Positions 52,865 to 64,000 of a stretch of 64,000 bases of DNA are shown here, piece after piece. The stretch is taken from positions 62,001 to 126,000 of the forward strand of contig JBNKCG010000018.1 of NCBI GenBank assembly GCA_050287605.1, written 5' to 3'. The DNA comes from QQUJ01 sp050287605 (lineage in GTDB: Bacteria > Pseudomonadota > Gammaproteobacteria > QQUJ01). Under the pieces are notes generated by a model, which saw only the letters and a list, made by a program, of their open reading frames with translations, was not told where the DNA came from and did not search any database. Each line of letters starts with the position of its first letter. Positions within the stretch are counted from its first letter, which is position 1. The translations under genes and the position numbers were made by a program.

Positions 52865-53134
52865 TTAGCGGCGAATACCCAGGCGTTTGATGAGATCGCG
52901 GTAACGCTCCACGTCCTTGCTTTTGACGTAGTCCAGCAGCTTGCGACGCTGGTTGACCATGCGCAGCAACCCCTGGCGGGAGTGGTGATCCTGCTTGTGG
53001 TTGCTGAAGTGCTCGGTAAGCTGATTGATGCGGGTGGTCAACAGGGCGACCTGGACCTCCGGGGAACCGGTATCGCTAGCGGAGAGCTGATACTCCTTAA
53101 CGACGTCAGCCTTTTGCTGGGTGCTCAGTGACAT
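52865..53134 (-). CDS. rpsO: 30S ribosomal protein S15
   Basis: 89 aa, normal length: MSLSTQQKADVVKEYQ, DTGSPEVQVALLTTRINQLTEHF, KQDHHSRQGLLRMVNQRRKLLDYVK. Binds the central domain of 16S rRNA early in 30S assembly. GGAG site before ATG 53134, and its own promoter (53183-53211). Confidence 0.98.
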   Translation of the reverse strand: MSLSTQQKADVVKEYQLSASDTGSPEVQVALLTTRINQLTEHFSNHKQDHHSRQGLLRMVNQRRKLLDYVKSKDVERYRDLIKRLGIRR

Positions 53135-53182
53135 GGATTGAAACTCCTGAATTTTCGAATGGTCGCTTTTACGAAGCCGGGT

Positions 53183-53211
53183 ATTTTAACTTCCAGCCAT
53201 TTGTTAAACAA
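53183..53211 (-). promoter_or_regulatory. Likely sigma-70 promoter of rpsO-pnp
   Basis: Minus strand: -35 TTGTTT (53211-53206), 17-base spacer, -10 TAAAAT (53188-53183). Lies about 50 bases upstream of the rpsO start. The -35 sits in an 11-base palindrome TTGTT-T-AACAA. Confidence 0.6.
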
Positions 53212-53235
53212 GGAAAAACCCATGGCGCCCGCGAC

Positions 53236-53254
53236 GGCACCCCGAACGGGTGCC
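53236..53254. repeat. Hairpin between truB and rpsO
   Basis: GGCACCC (53236-53242), loop CGAAC, GGGTGCC (53248-53254), a 7-bp stem just after the truB stop in the leftward direction. No U run follows within ten bases, so it is probably a message-end or processing hairpin rather than a strong terminator. Confidence 0.5.
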
Positions 53255-53258
53255 TCGA

Positions 53259-54182
<924 letters not shown>

Positions 54183-54218
54183 CGATACCTCGTCGTTACC
54201 AGGAAGCGTGGAAAGAAA

Positions 54219-54587
54219 CTAATCGTCAGCCGGGTGTTGCTGTTTGGCGCGTTCCAGCAGTTCGTTGATGCGCGCCCCCTGCTCCATGGAGGTGTCGTGC
54301 AGGAAGTGCAGATGCGGGATGGTGCGCAGGCGCATGCGCCGCCCCAACTCGCGGCGCAGAAAACCCTCGGCGTGGGTGAGCCCCTCCAGCGCGGCGGCCA
54401 CCGCCACCTCGTCGCCCAGCACGCTGATATAGATCTTGGCATGCCCGAGATCGCGGCTCACGTCGATGCTGGACAGTGCCACCATGTGCACGCGCGGATC
54501 CTTGACCTCTTCGCGCAACAGCACCGCCAGCTCGCGCCGTAGCTGTTCGGCCACGCGCCGCAATCGATCGTTGGGACGATTCATCAC
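54219..54587 (-). CDS. rbfA: Ribosome-binding factor A
   Basis: 30S maturation factor with a KH-like fold. 122 aa: RLRRVAEQLRRELAVLLREEVKDPR and RIPHLHF-like RTIPHLHFLHDTSMEQG. Sits between infB and truB as in other gammaproteobacteria. Confidence 0.96.
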   Translation of the reverse strand: MMNRPNDRLRRVAEQLRRELAVLLREEVKDPRVHMVALSSIDVSRDLGHAKIYISVLGDEVAVAAALEGLTHAEGFLRRELGRRMRLRTIPHLHFLHDTSMEQGARINELLERAKQQHPADD

Positions 54588-54612
54588 CGGATACGCTGGG
54601 CGGTCTTTGTGG

Positions 54613-57159
<2,547 letters not shown>

Positions 57160-57181
57160 AGGCCTCTCCTCCCCAAACGGG

Positions 57182-58684
57182 TTAACCCTGCTGCTCGTCG
57201 GCGAACCAGGGGGCGCGCGCCGTCATGATCAGCGCGGCGGCGCGCTCCTCATCGATACCTTCGATATCGATGAGCTCATCGACGGCCTGCTCCGCTAGAT
57301 CTTCCATGGTGCAGATGCCGCGGCTTGCCAACACAAACGCCAGTTCGCGATCCATGCCCTCCATGGTCAGCAGGTCTTCGGCCGGCTCGGACTCTTCCAG
57401 CTTCTCTTCATTGGCGATGGCGCGCAGCAGCAGCACGTCGCGGGCGCGGTTGCGCAGCTCGTCGACGATATTCTCGTCAAACTCCTCGATCTCCAGCATC
57501 TCCTGCGGCGGCACGTAAGCGACCTCCTCGATGGTGGAGAAGCCTTCCTGCACCAGGATGGCGGCCACCTCTTCGTCCACGTCCAGTTGCTCCATGAATT
57601 GGGTTTGCAGCCGCTCGGCCTCCTGCTCGCTTTTCTCTTCGGCCTGGCCCTCGGTCATGACGTTGAGTTCCCAGCCGGTAAGCTGGCTGGCCAGGCGCAC
57701 GTTCTGGCCGCCCCGGCCGATGGCCTGGGAAAGTTGCTCCTCCCCGACGGCCACGTCCATGCTGCCGCTCTCCTCGTCCACCACGATGGAGACCACATCG
57801 GCCGGCGACATGGCGTGGACCACGAACTGGGCGGGGTTCTCGCTCCAGTTGATGATATCGACACGCTCGCCGGCCAGCTCATTGGAGACGGCCTGCACCC
57901 GCGACCCGCGCATTCCCACGCAGGCACCTACCGGATCGATGCGCTGGTCCTTGGCGCGCACGGCGATCTTGGCGCGCAGCCCCGGATCACGCGCCGCACC
58001 CATGATGTCGATCAACCCCTCGCCCACCTCCGGCACTTCCAGCTTGAACAGCTCGATCAGCAGCTCCGGCGCGGTGCGGCTGATGAACAGCTGCGGTCCA
58101 CGCGGTTCGGAGCGCACGTCGTAGAGGTAGCCGCGCAGCCGATCTCCAGGGCGTACCGCCTCGCGCGGGATCATCTGTTCGCGCGGCACGATGGCTTCGG
58201 CGTTACCGCCCAGATCCAAGTAGACGTTGCCGCGTTCGATGCGCTTGACCACGCCCATCACCAGATCACCGATGCGATCCTGATACGCCTCCACAACCTG
58301 TGCGCGCTCGGCCTCGCGCACCTTCTGCACGATCACCTGCTTGGCGGCCTGGGCGGCGATGCGGCCGAAGGCCACCGATTCCATGGGCTCTTCGATGTAA
58401 CCGTCCACCTCGATATCCGGCTGGATTTCGCGGGCTTCGCTGAGGCGGATCTCCGCTTCGGGATGCTCCAGTTCCTCGGTCTCGTCCGCGACCACCAGCC
58501 AGCGGCGGAAGGTCTCGTAGGCGCCGGTATCGCGATCGATGGCCACCCGCGCTTCGATGTCACCGCCATGTTTTTTGCGCGTCGCCGAAGCCAGCGCGGC
58601 TTCGATCGCCTCGAAGATGACGCCTTTCTGCACGCCCTTCTCGTTGGAAACGGCGTCCACTACCAGCAAGATCTCTTTGTTCAT
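57182..58684 (-). CDS. nusA: Transcription termination/antitermination factor NusA
   Basis: Binds RNA polymerase, promotes pausing and termination, and takes part in rRNA antitermination. 500 aa from ATG 58684 (MNKEILLVVDAVSNEK): N-terminal RNAP domain, S1, KH1 and KH2 (GACVGMRGSRVQAVSNEL, AIGRGGQNVRLASQLTGW), and two C-terminal acidic repeats, as in gammaproteobacteria. The upstream frame to 58816 is not conserved. Confidence 0.97.
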   Translation of the reverse strand: MNKEILLVVDAVSNEKGVQKGVIFEAIEAALASATRKKHGGDIEARVAIDRDTGAYETFRRWLVVADETEELEHPEAEIRLSEAREIQPDIEVDGYIEEPMESVAFGRIAAQAAKQVIVQKVREAERAQVVEAYQDRIGDLVMGVVKRIERGNVYLDLGGNAEAIVPREQMIPREAVRPGDRLRGYLYDVRSEPRGPQLFISRTAPELLIELFKLEVPEVGEGLIDIMGAARDPGLRAKIAVRAKDQRIDPVGACVGMRGSRVQAVSNELAGERVDIINWSENPAQFVVHAMSPADVVSIVVDEESGSMDVAVGEEQLSQAIGRGGQNVRLASQLTGWELNVMTEGQAEEKSEQEAERLQTQFMEQLDVDEEVAAILVQEGFSTIEEVAYVPPQEMLEIEEFDENIVDELRNRARDVLLLRAIANEEKLEESEPAEDLLTMEGMDRELAFVLASRGICTMEDLAEQAVDELIDIEGIDEERAAALIMTARAPWFADEQQG

Positions 58685-58751
58685 CTCAGCAAGCCTCCAG
58701 ACCGGGGTACCGACCACCGTGGCAGAGCGTCGAGCACTGCCAATTGGTCGC

Positions 58752-59207
58752 TCAGAACTCCGGTACCAACCGAGCCTGTTCAACATCAGCGAGGGGCAGT
58801 CGCACCGTCTCGCCATCCTGTATCAACACTACGCACTCTTCTTCCAAACCCTGGAGAAGACCCTCGAATTTGCGGCGCCCGTTTTGCGGTACCGCCATGC
58901 GCACCTTGACCTGCTGCCCTATGAAACGCTCATAGTGCTCGCGGTCGAACAGCGGCCGATCCAGCCCCGGCGACGAGACCTCCAGACTGTAGTGCCCCGG
59001 GATGGGGTCTTCCACGTCCAGTACGCCGCTCACCTGGTAGCTCACCCGCTGGCAGTCGTCCACACCCACGCCTTCGGGGTGGTCGATATAAATGCGCAGC
59101 AAACCACCGCGCGCGGCGCTCGCGAACTCGATGCCCACCAACTCGTAGCCCATCCCGACCACGACGGGTTGCAACAACTGATAAATCCTGTCCGATGCGC
59201 GTCGCAT
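58752..59207 (-). CDS. rimP: Ribosome maturation factor RimP
   Basis: 30S assembly factor. ATG 59207 (MRRASDRIYQLLQPVVVGMGYELVG) gives 151 aa aligned with RimP of Pseudomonas; TTG 59213 adds two residues. Motifs: RIYIDHPEGVGVDDCQRVSYQVSGVLDVEDP and SLEVSSPGLDRPLF. No ribosome-binding site precedes the start; instead a terminator-like hairpin and T7 lie directly before it. Confidence 0.92.
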   Translation of the reverse strand: MRRASDRIYQLLQPVVVGMGYELVGIEFASAARGGLLRIYIDHPEGVGVDDCQRVSYQVSGVLDVEDPIPGHYSLEVSSPGLDRPLFDREHYERFIGQQVKVRMAVPQNGRRKFEGLLQGLEEECVVLIQDGETVRLPLADVEQARLVPEF

Positions 59208-59211
59208 AAAC

Positions 59212-59231
59212 AAAAAAAGGGCCAGCGGCCC
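59212..59231 (-). terminator. Terminator-like hairpin abutting the rimP start
   Basis: Leftward RNA: GGGCC (59231-59227), GCT, GGCCC (59223-59219), then T7 (59218-59212), ending five bases before the rimP ATG. Placed to attenuate entry into rimP-nusA-infB. Confidence 0.75.
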
Positions 59232-59348
59232 ACGTCGAAATCCTCGTGACTGTGCGGCACAGGGCGTTACCCACCCGCCTTGCCGTCTCAGCTCCGGCCG
59301 CCTCCGTGGTCCAAGCCCGGGGTGACCGAAATCTGCCTCGGGTCCTTA

Positions 59349-59370
59349 ATAAAAAACCCCGTAAACGGGG
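59349..59370 (-). terminator. Terminator downstream of the initiator tRNA
   Basis: Leftward RNA: CCCCGT (59370-59365), TT, ACGGGG (59362-59357), then T6 (59356-59351). Lies 24 bases after the tRNA 3' end and about 140 before rimP. Confidence 0.85.
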
Positions 59371-59393
59371 CTTCTCATCGCAACCACGAATAT

Positions 59394-59470
<77 letters not shown>

Positions 59471-59486
59471 CCGGAAAACGAGCGGA

Positions 59487-59515
59487 ATTCTACATACTCC
59501 CCGGTAATGAATCAA
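59487..59515 (-). promoter_or_regulatory. Promoter of the initiator tRNA
   Basis: Minus strand: -35 TTGATT (59515-59510), 17-base spacer, -10 TAGAAT (59492-59487), 16 bases before the tRNA 5' end, with a CG-rich discriminator (TCCGCTCG) as expected for stringent control. Confidence 0.65.
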
Positions 59516-59551
59516 CCGGCCATGCAAATCACGAGTTCCGGCACCGTACCT

Positions 59552-60991
59552 TCAAGCCGTCACCGCGGCACAGAGCGCCATCAAAGCGCCGGGGAATATC
59601 CCCAGTCCCAACACGGCCAGACCGTTGGCGCTCATCACCCAGCGGACATCGGCGGTTGCACTGAGCACGTGGTCGTCCTCGGCGGCGTCGAAGTAGATCA
59701 GCTTGACGACGCGGATGTAGTAGAAGGCGCCGACGACGGAGAAGGCGACCGCCACTACCGCCAACCACACCAGATCGACGTTGATCACCGCCTGCAGCAC
59801 CGAAAGCTTGGCGTAAAACCCCACCGTGGGCGGCACGCCGGCCATGGAAAACAACAACAGCATCATGATGAAGGCAAACCACGGGCTGCGCTTACCCAGG
59901 CCCTTGAAGTCGTCCAGACTATCGGCCTCGAACCCGACGCGGCTCAACAGGATGATCATGCCAAATCCGCCGGCTGCGGTGAGCGCGTAGACCAACGTGT
60001 AGAACATGGCGGCGGCGTAGCCCTGCGCCGTGCCGGCCAGGATGCCGAGCAGAATAAATCCCACATGGGCAATGGTCGAATAGGCGAACATGCGCTTGAG
60101 ATTGGATTGCGCGATGGCGACCACATTGCCAATGGCGATGGACAAAACCGAGAGGATGACCAGCATCTGCTCCCACTCGCCGTGCAGGTCCTGTAACCCG
60201 CCCACCAGCAGGCGCATCACCATGGCGAATGCGGCTATCTTCGGTGCAGTACCGATATAGAGCGTCACCGAGGTAGGGGCGCCGTGGTAAACGTCCGGTA
60301 TCCACATGTGAAACGGCACCGCGCCCAATTTGAACGCCAATCCGACGATGATGAACACCAGCCCGAAGACCAGCACCAGATTCCCCTCGCCGCCCCGGGC
60401 GGCCACGCGCTCGGCAATGGTGCCGATATCGAGGGTCCCCGTTGCGCCATAGATCATCGACATGCCGTACAGCAGCATGCCTGAGGCGATGGCCCCTAGC
60501 ACGAAGTACTTCATGGCCGCCTCGGAGGCGACGCGATTGTCGCGATCGAAGGCGACCAGCGCATACAGCGACAGCGACAGGGTCTCCAGACCCAGGTAAA
60601 CGGTGAGCAGGTTGCGTGCCGAGATCATGATCATCATCCCCAGCACGCCGAACAGACCCAGCATGTAGTACTCGCCCTTGAGAAGTTCGCGGGCGCGCAG
60701 GTAGTCGCGCGAATAGAGGAACACGCCCGCGGTGACGATGAACAGCGCCACCTTGAGCACATCGGCCATGGGGTCGCGCACAAAGGTGTTGTTGAAGGTC
60801 AGCACCGTCGCGCTGGAGTGGGTGGCGACGATAACGATGGCGGTCACGACCAGCGTCGCCTGCGACAGCCAGTACGCGGCGTTGCGGTTGCGTTCGCCCA
60901 CGAACAGGTCGACCACCAGCACGACACACGCCATGGTCAGAAGAAAGATCTCCGGGGCTGCCGGAGCGAAATCAGGAATCACAAAATTCAT
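59552..60991 (-). CDS. nuoN: NADH-quinone oxidoreductase subunit N
   Basis: Proton-pumping antiporter-like subunit of complex I. 479 aa, about 14 membrane helices; conserved SLSLYALVAFDR, LVFIIVGLAFKLGAVPFHMWIPDVYHGAP and FAYSTIAHVGFILLGILAG. Last gene of the nuo set, 63 bases after nuoM. No clear terminator between it and the tRNA promoter region. Confidence 0.97.
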   Translation of the reverse strand: MNFVIPDFAPAAPEIFLLTMACVVLVVDLFVGERNRNAAYWLSQATLVVTAIVIVATHSSATVLTFNNTFVRDPMADVLKVALFIVTAGVFLYSRDYLRARELLKGEYYMLGLFGVLGMMIMISARNLLTVYLGLETLSLSLYALVAFDRDNRVASEAAMKYFVLGAIASGMLLYGMSMIYGATGTLDIGTIAERVAARGGEGNLVLVFGLVFIIVGLAFKLGAVPFHMWIPDVYHGAPTSVTLYIGTAPKIAAFAMVMRLLVGGLQDLHGEWEQMLVILSVLSIAIGNVVAIAQSNLKRMFAYSTIAHVGFILLGILAGTAQGYAAAMFYTLVYALTAAGGFGMIILLSRVGFEADSLDDFKGLGKRSPWFAFIMMLLLFSMAGVPPTVGFYAKLSVLQAVINVDLVWLAVVAVAFSVVGAFYYIRVVKLIYFDAAEDDHVLSATADVRWVMSANGLAVLGLGIFPGALMALCAAVTA

Positions 60992-61054
60992 TCCCAGATC
61001 CTACGTCGTAATTCGATCAACAACTTCCGTCGAGGTCACACACGTACCCCGCCC

Positions 61055-62566
61055 TTACAGCTTCGACACCATGATGTACTTGAGGAGATTTTCCACCGTC
61101 GCATGCAGCACCTCGGTGAGCGGCTGCGGCCAGACGCCCAACACCAGCACGGCAACCGCCAGCGATGCCAGAATTGCGAACTCGCGGCGGTTGATGTCCT
61201 GCAGCGCGGCCACCTGCTCGTTGCCCACCGGGCCGAACACCACCCGCTTCACCAGCCACAGGGTGTAGGCAGCGCCCAGGATCAGGGTGGTGGCGGCGAG
61301 AAACGCCAGCCACAGACTGGCCTGGAAACTGCTCAGGATGACCATGAACTCGCCCACGAATCCCGAGGTCCCCGGCAAACCCGAGTTGGCCAGAGCGAAC
61401 AGCACCATGAAGCCAGCGAACAGCGGCATGGTGTGCACCACGCCGCCGTAGGCGGCGATTTCGCGACTGTGCACGCGGTCGTACATGACACCGACGCAGA
61501 GGAACATTGCGCCCGATATGAAACCGTGGGAGATCATCTGCACCATGCCGCCTTCGATGCCCATGATGACGGCGTCGACGCTGCCGGATGCCGCCACGAT
61601 GCGGTAGGCGATGAAGAAACCCAGGGTGACGAATCCCATGTGCGCAATGGATGAGTAGGCGATCAGCTTCTTCATATCGTGCTGCACCAGCGCCACGAAA
61701 CCGATGTAGACCACCGCGATCAGCGACAACGCGATGATCAGCCAATCGAGCGAGTGGCTGGCATCGGGGGCAATGGGCATGGCAAAGCGCAGAAAACCGT
61801 ACCCGCCCAGCTTGAGCAGAATGGCCGCCAGAATCACCGAACCGCCGGTGGGCGCCTCCACGTGGGCATCCGGCAACCAAGTGTGTACCGGCCACATGGG
61901 CACCTTGACGCCGAAGGCGAGCAAAAACGCCAGGAAGATCAGCACTTGCGCGGTCAGCCCCAGCGGCAGCTGATAGAAATCCACCAGTGCGAAACTGCCG
62001 GTCTTGGTGTACATGTAGATCAGCGAGACCAACATGAACACCGAACCGAGGAAGGTGTAGAGGAAGAACTTGATGGTCGCGTAGACCCGCCGTGGTCCGC
62101 CCCAGATACCGATGATCAGGTACATGGGGATCAGCATCGCCTCCCAGAAGACGTAGAAGAGCATCGCATCCAAAGCGCTGAAGACGCCGATGAGAATGCC
62201 CTCCATGATCAGGAAGGCCGCCATGTAGAGGTTGGGCCGGTCGGTGATCACCTCCCACGCCGACACCACCACCAGCAGTGTCGTGAACGTCGTCAGCAGA
62301 ATCAGCGGCATGGAAATGCCGTCGATACCCAGATGGTAGTTGATGGCGAAAGTCTCGATCCACGGTGCCAACTCCTGGAACTGCATGTCGGCCGTAGTGC
62401 GATCGAAACCGCTCCACAGCGGCAGGCTCAGCACGAAAGTGGCAGCGGCCACGACCAGCGCGGTCATCTTCGCCTGCTGGCCTTTGTCGCCCAGGAAAGC
62501 CGTGACGAGTCCGCCCGCGATAGGCAGCCAGATAAGCAGACTCAGCAGTGGAAACTCCGAATTCAT
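61055..62566 (-). CDS. nuoM: NADH-quinone oxidoreductase subunit M
   Basis: Second of three antiporter-like subunits. 503 aa, about 14 helices; key elements YHLGIDGISMPLILLTT, VFWEAMLIPMYLIIGIWGGPRR, GVKVPMWPVHTWLPDAHVEAPTGGSV and IAYSSIAHMGFVTLGFF. Between nuoL and nuoN, as in E. coli. Confidence 0.98.
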   Translation of the reverse strand: MNSEFPLLSLLIWLPIAGGLVTAFLGDKGQQAKMTALVVAAATFVLSLPLWSGFDRTTADMQFQELAPWIETFAINYHLGIDGISMPLILLTTFTTLLVVVSAWEVITDRPNLYMAAFLIMEGILIGVFSALDAMLFYVFWEAMLIPMYLIIGIWGGPRRVYATIKFFLYTFLGSVFMLVSLIYMYTKTGSFALVDFYQLPLGLTAQVLIFLAFLLAFGVKVPMWPVHTWLPDAHVEAPTGGSVILAAILLKLGGYGFLRFAMPIAPDASHSLDWLIIALSLIAVVYIGFVALVQHDMKKLIAYSSIAHMGFVTLGFFIAYRIVAASGSVDAVIMGIEGGMVQMISHGFISGAMFLCVGVMYDRVHSREIAAYGGVVHTMPLFAGFMVLFALANSGLPGTSGFVGEFMVILSSFQASLWLAFLAATTLILGAAYTLWLVKRVVFGPVGNEQVAALQDINRREFAILASLAVAVLVLGVWPQPLTEVLHATVENLLKYIMVSKL

Positions 62567-62592
62567 TTGCGACTTCCCCTAGACCCTTACCT

Positions 62593-64000
62593 TCAGCGGA
62601 TGACGAACAAGGTGAGCAGCACCAGCAGACCGATGATCATCGCGAACGCATAGTGGTAGAGATAACCCGACTGCACCTGACGCACCACCCCCGACACCCA
62701 ACCGATGGCCCGCGCCGAACCGTTCACCAGCACCCCGTCGATCAGCGTCTGGTCGCCCATGCGCCACAGCAGGTTGCCCATCCCGCGCCCGCCGCGCGCC
62801 AGTACCTTTTCGTTGAAATCGTCAAACCCGTATTTGTTGACCAGGATCTCGTAAACCAGCGAGAAGCGCCGCTGCAGCATGGCCGGAATATCGGGACGCT
62901 TCATATAGAAGAACCACGCGACGAAGACACCCGCGGCCGCCAACCAGAACGGCGCGCTGGTAAAGGCATGCAGCGCCATGGCGCTCCAGCCGTGAAACTC
63001 CTCGCCCAGCACTGTCATCGCTTCGTGTCCGGTACCAACGCTGATGGCCGTGCCGAAATAGCCCCCCACCAGCAGCGGCTTCACTGTCAGCGCACCGATG
63101 AGCAGCGACGGGATGGCAAGCAGGATCAATGGAACCGTCACCACCCAGGGCGTCTCGTGCAGATGCTCGCGGGTGTGCTCGTCCATACGCTCCTTGCCCC
63201 AGAAGGTGAGGAAGTACATGCGGAAACTGTAGAGCGCGGTGACGAACACGCCCGAGAGCACCGCCCAGTAAGCGAGATGCGAACCCGCGATATTCGAAGC
63301 GTGCACCGCCTCGATGATGGAGTCCTTGGAGTAAAAACCGGAGAAGAACGGAGTTCCGATCAGTGCCAGTGAACCGACCAGCGAAGTCCAGTGGGTGATG
63401 GGCATGTACTTGCGCAGTCCGCCCATCTTGCGCATATCCTGCTCGTGGTGCATGGCGATGATGACCGAACCGGCACCCAGGAACAGCAGCGCCTTGAAGA
63501 AGGCGTGGGTCATCAGATGGAAGATTGCCACCGAGTAGGCCGAGGCGCCCAGCGCCACCGTCATGTAGCCGAGCTGCGAGAGCGTCGAATAGGCCACCAC
63601 CCGCTTGATGTCGTTCTGCACCAAGCCCAGCAGCCCCATGAAGAACGCCGTCAGCGAACCGATCACCAGTACGAAACTGAGCGCGGTGTCGGACAGCTCG
63701 AACAGCGGCGACATGCGCGCCACCATGAAGATGCCGGCCGTGACCATCGTGGCGGCGTGAATCAATGCGGAGATGGGCGTCGGGCCCTCCATGGAATCCG
63801 GCAGCCACACGTGCAGCGGCACCTGCGCCGATTTGCCCATGGCGCCGATGAACAGCAGGATGCAGATCAGCGACATCACCGACCACTCCTGACTGCCGAT
63901 CACCTGCACCGTCGCCTCGCGCAGCTCGGGGGCCGCGGCGAACACCTGCGCATAGTCGAGGGTGTTGAAGTAGAGCAGCACGGCGGCAATGCCCAGCAGA
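62593..64000 (-). CDS. nuoL: NADH-quinone oxidoreductase subunit L, 5'-truncated by the window edge
   Basis: Distal proton-pumping subunit with the long lateral helix. Visible about 469 residues: KSAQVPLHVWLPDSMEGPTPISALIHAATMVTAG, AYSTLSQLGYM and a C-terminal extension including NKYGFDDFNEKVLARGGRG. The N-terminal third lies beyond base 64000. It is first in the visible order nuoL-nuoM-nuoN. Confidence 0.97.
   Translation of the reverse strand, partial: LLGIAAVLLYFNTLDYAQVFAAAPELREATVQVIGSQEWSVMSLICILLFIGAMGKSAQVPLHVWLPDSMEGPTPISALIHAATMVTAGIFMVARMSPLFELSDTALSFVLVIGSLTAFFMGLLGLVQNDIKRVVAYSTLSQLGYMTVALGASAYSVAIFHLMTHAFFKALLFLGAGSVIIAMHHEQDMRKMGGLRKYMPITHWTSLVGSLALIGTPFFSGFYSKDSIIEAVHASNIAGSHLAYWAVLSGVFVTALYSFRMYFLTFWGKERMDEHTREHLHETPWVVTVPLILLAIPSLLIGALTVKPLLVGGYFGTAISVGTGHEAMTVLGEEFHGWSAMALHAFTSAPFWLAAAGVFVAWFFYMKRPDIPAMLQRRFSLVYEILVNKYGFDDFNEKVLARGGRGMGNLLWRMGDQTLIDGVLVNGSARAIGWVSGVVRQVQSGYLYHYAFAMIIGLLVLLTLFVIR

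Overview
The window is a chromosomal segment of a gammaproteobacterium, probably a non-enteric lineage near the Chromatiales/Pseudomonadales/Xanthomonadales. This is inferred from gene order: rpoE-mucA-mucB-mucC-mucD, lepA-lepB-DUF4845-rnc-era-recO-pdxJ-acpS, sdhCDAB-sdhE-ygfX, dksA-gluQ-(small membrane gene)-cbrA-cbrB, rpfE-recJ-prfB-lysS and initiator tRNA-rimP-nusA-infB-rbfA-truB-rpsO-pnp. It is mostly housekeeping DNA, densely packed and GC-rich. I see no insertion sequence, prophage, integron or CRISPR array. The first gene (trxB) and the last (nuoL) are cut by the window edges.

Layout. 0-5 kb: thioredoxin reductase, an L,D-transpeptidase/CYTH pair, a gamma-glutamylcyclotransferase-like gene, rlmD and cysM. 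4.9-11.6 kb: a three-gene block of TonB-dependent receptor, periplasmic binding protein and a large BarA-type hybrid kinase; this is the most accessory-looking part. 11.6-18.5 kb: acpS, pdxJ, recO, era, rnc, DUF4845, lepB and lepA, all leftward. 18.2-22.7 kb: the sigma-E/AlgU envelope-stress operon with a good sigma-E-type promoter, ending in mucD and a glutaredoxin-like gene. 22.8-30.5 kb: nadB, a DUF2189 membrane protein, the complete succinate dehydrogenase operon with its assembly factor SdhE, and ygfZ. 30.6-41.5 kb: HDOD protein, lysS, prfB with its programmed frameshift, recJ, an RpfE-like protein, and threonine/branched amino-acid metabolism (thrC, hom, alaC). 41.5-50.5 kb: dksA, gluQ, the CbrA/CbrB two-component system, a 542-base non-coding gap, acetyl-CoA synthetase and a single-domain response regulator. 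50.7-59.5 kb: the pnp-rpsO-truB-rbfA-infB-nusA-rimP translation cluster and initiator tRNA. 59.5-64 kb: nuoN, nuoM and nuoL of respiratory complex I.

How the parts work together. The sdh and nuo genes feed the respiratory chain. CbrA/CbrB beside acs and an orphan receiver protein suggests local control of carbon and acetate use. The sigma-E cluster monitors envelope damage, with RseA/MucA-type and RseB/MucB-type regulators and a DegP-type protease. The TonB receptor-binding protein-kinase block could be a sensory unit for an unidentified ligand, since no permease or ATPase accompanies it.

Regulatory sites worth noting: a sigma-E promoter for rpoE; an 18-base perfect palindrome overlapping the sdh promoter; promoters with 17-base spacers for sdh, rpsO and the tRNA; two consecutive terminators before rimP; and several operator-like inverted repeats. 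Motif and promoter calls were made by eye; no database search was run.
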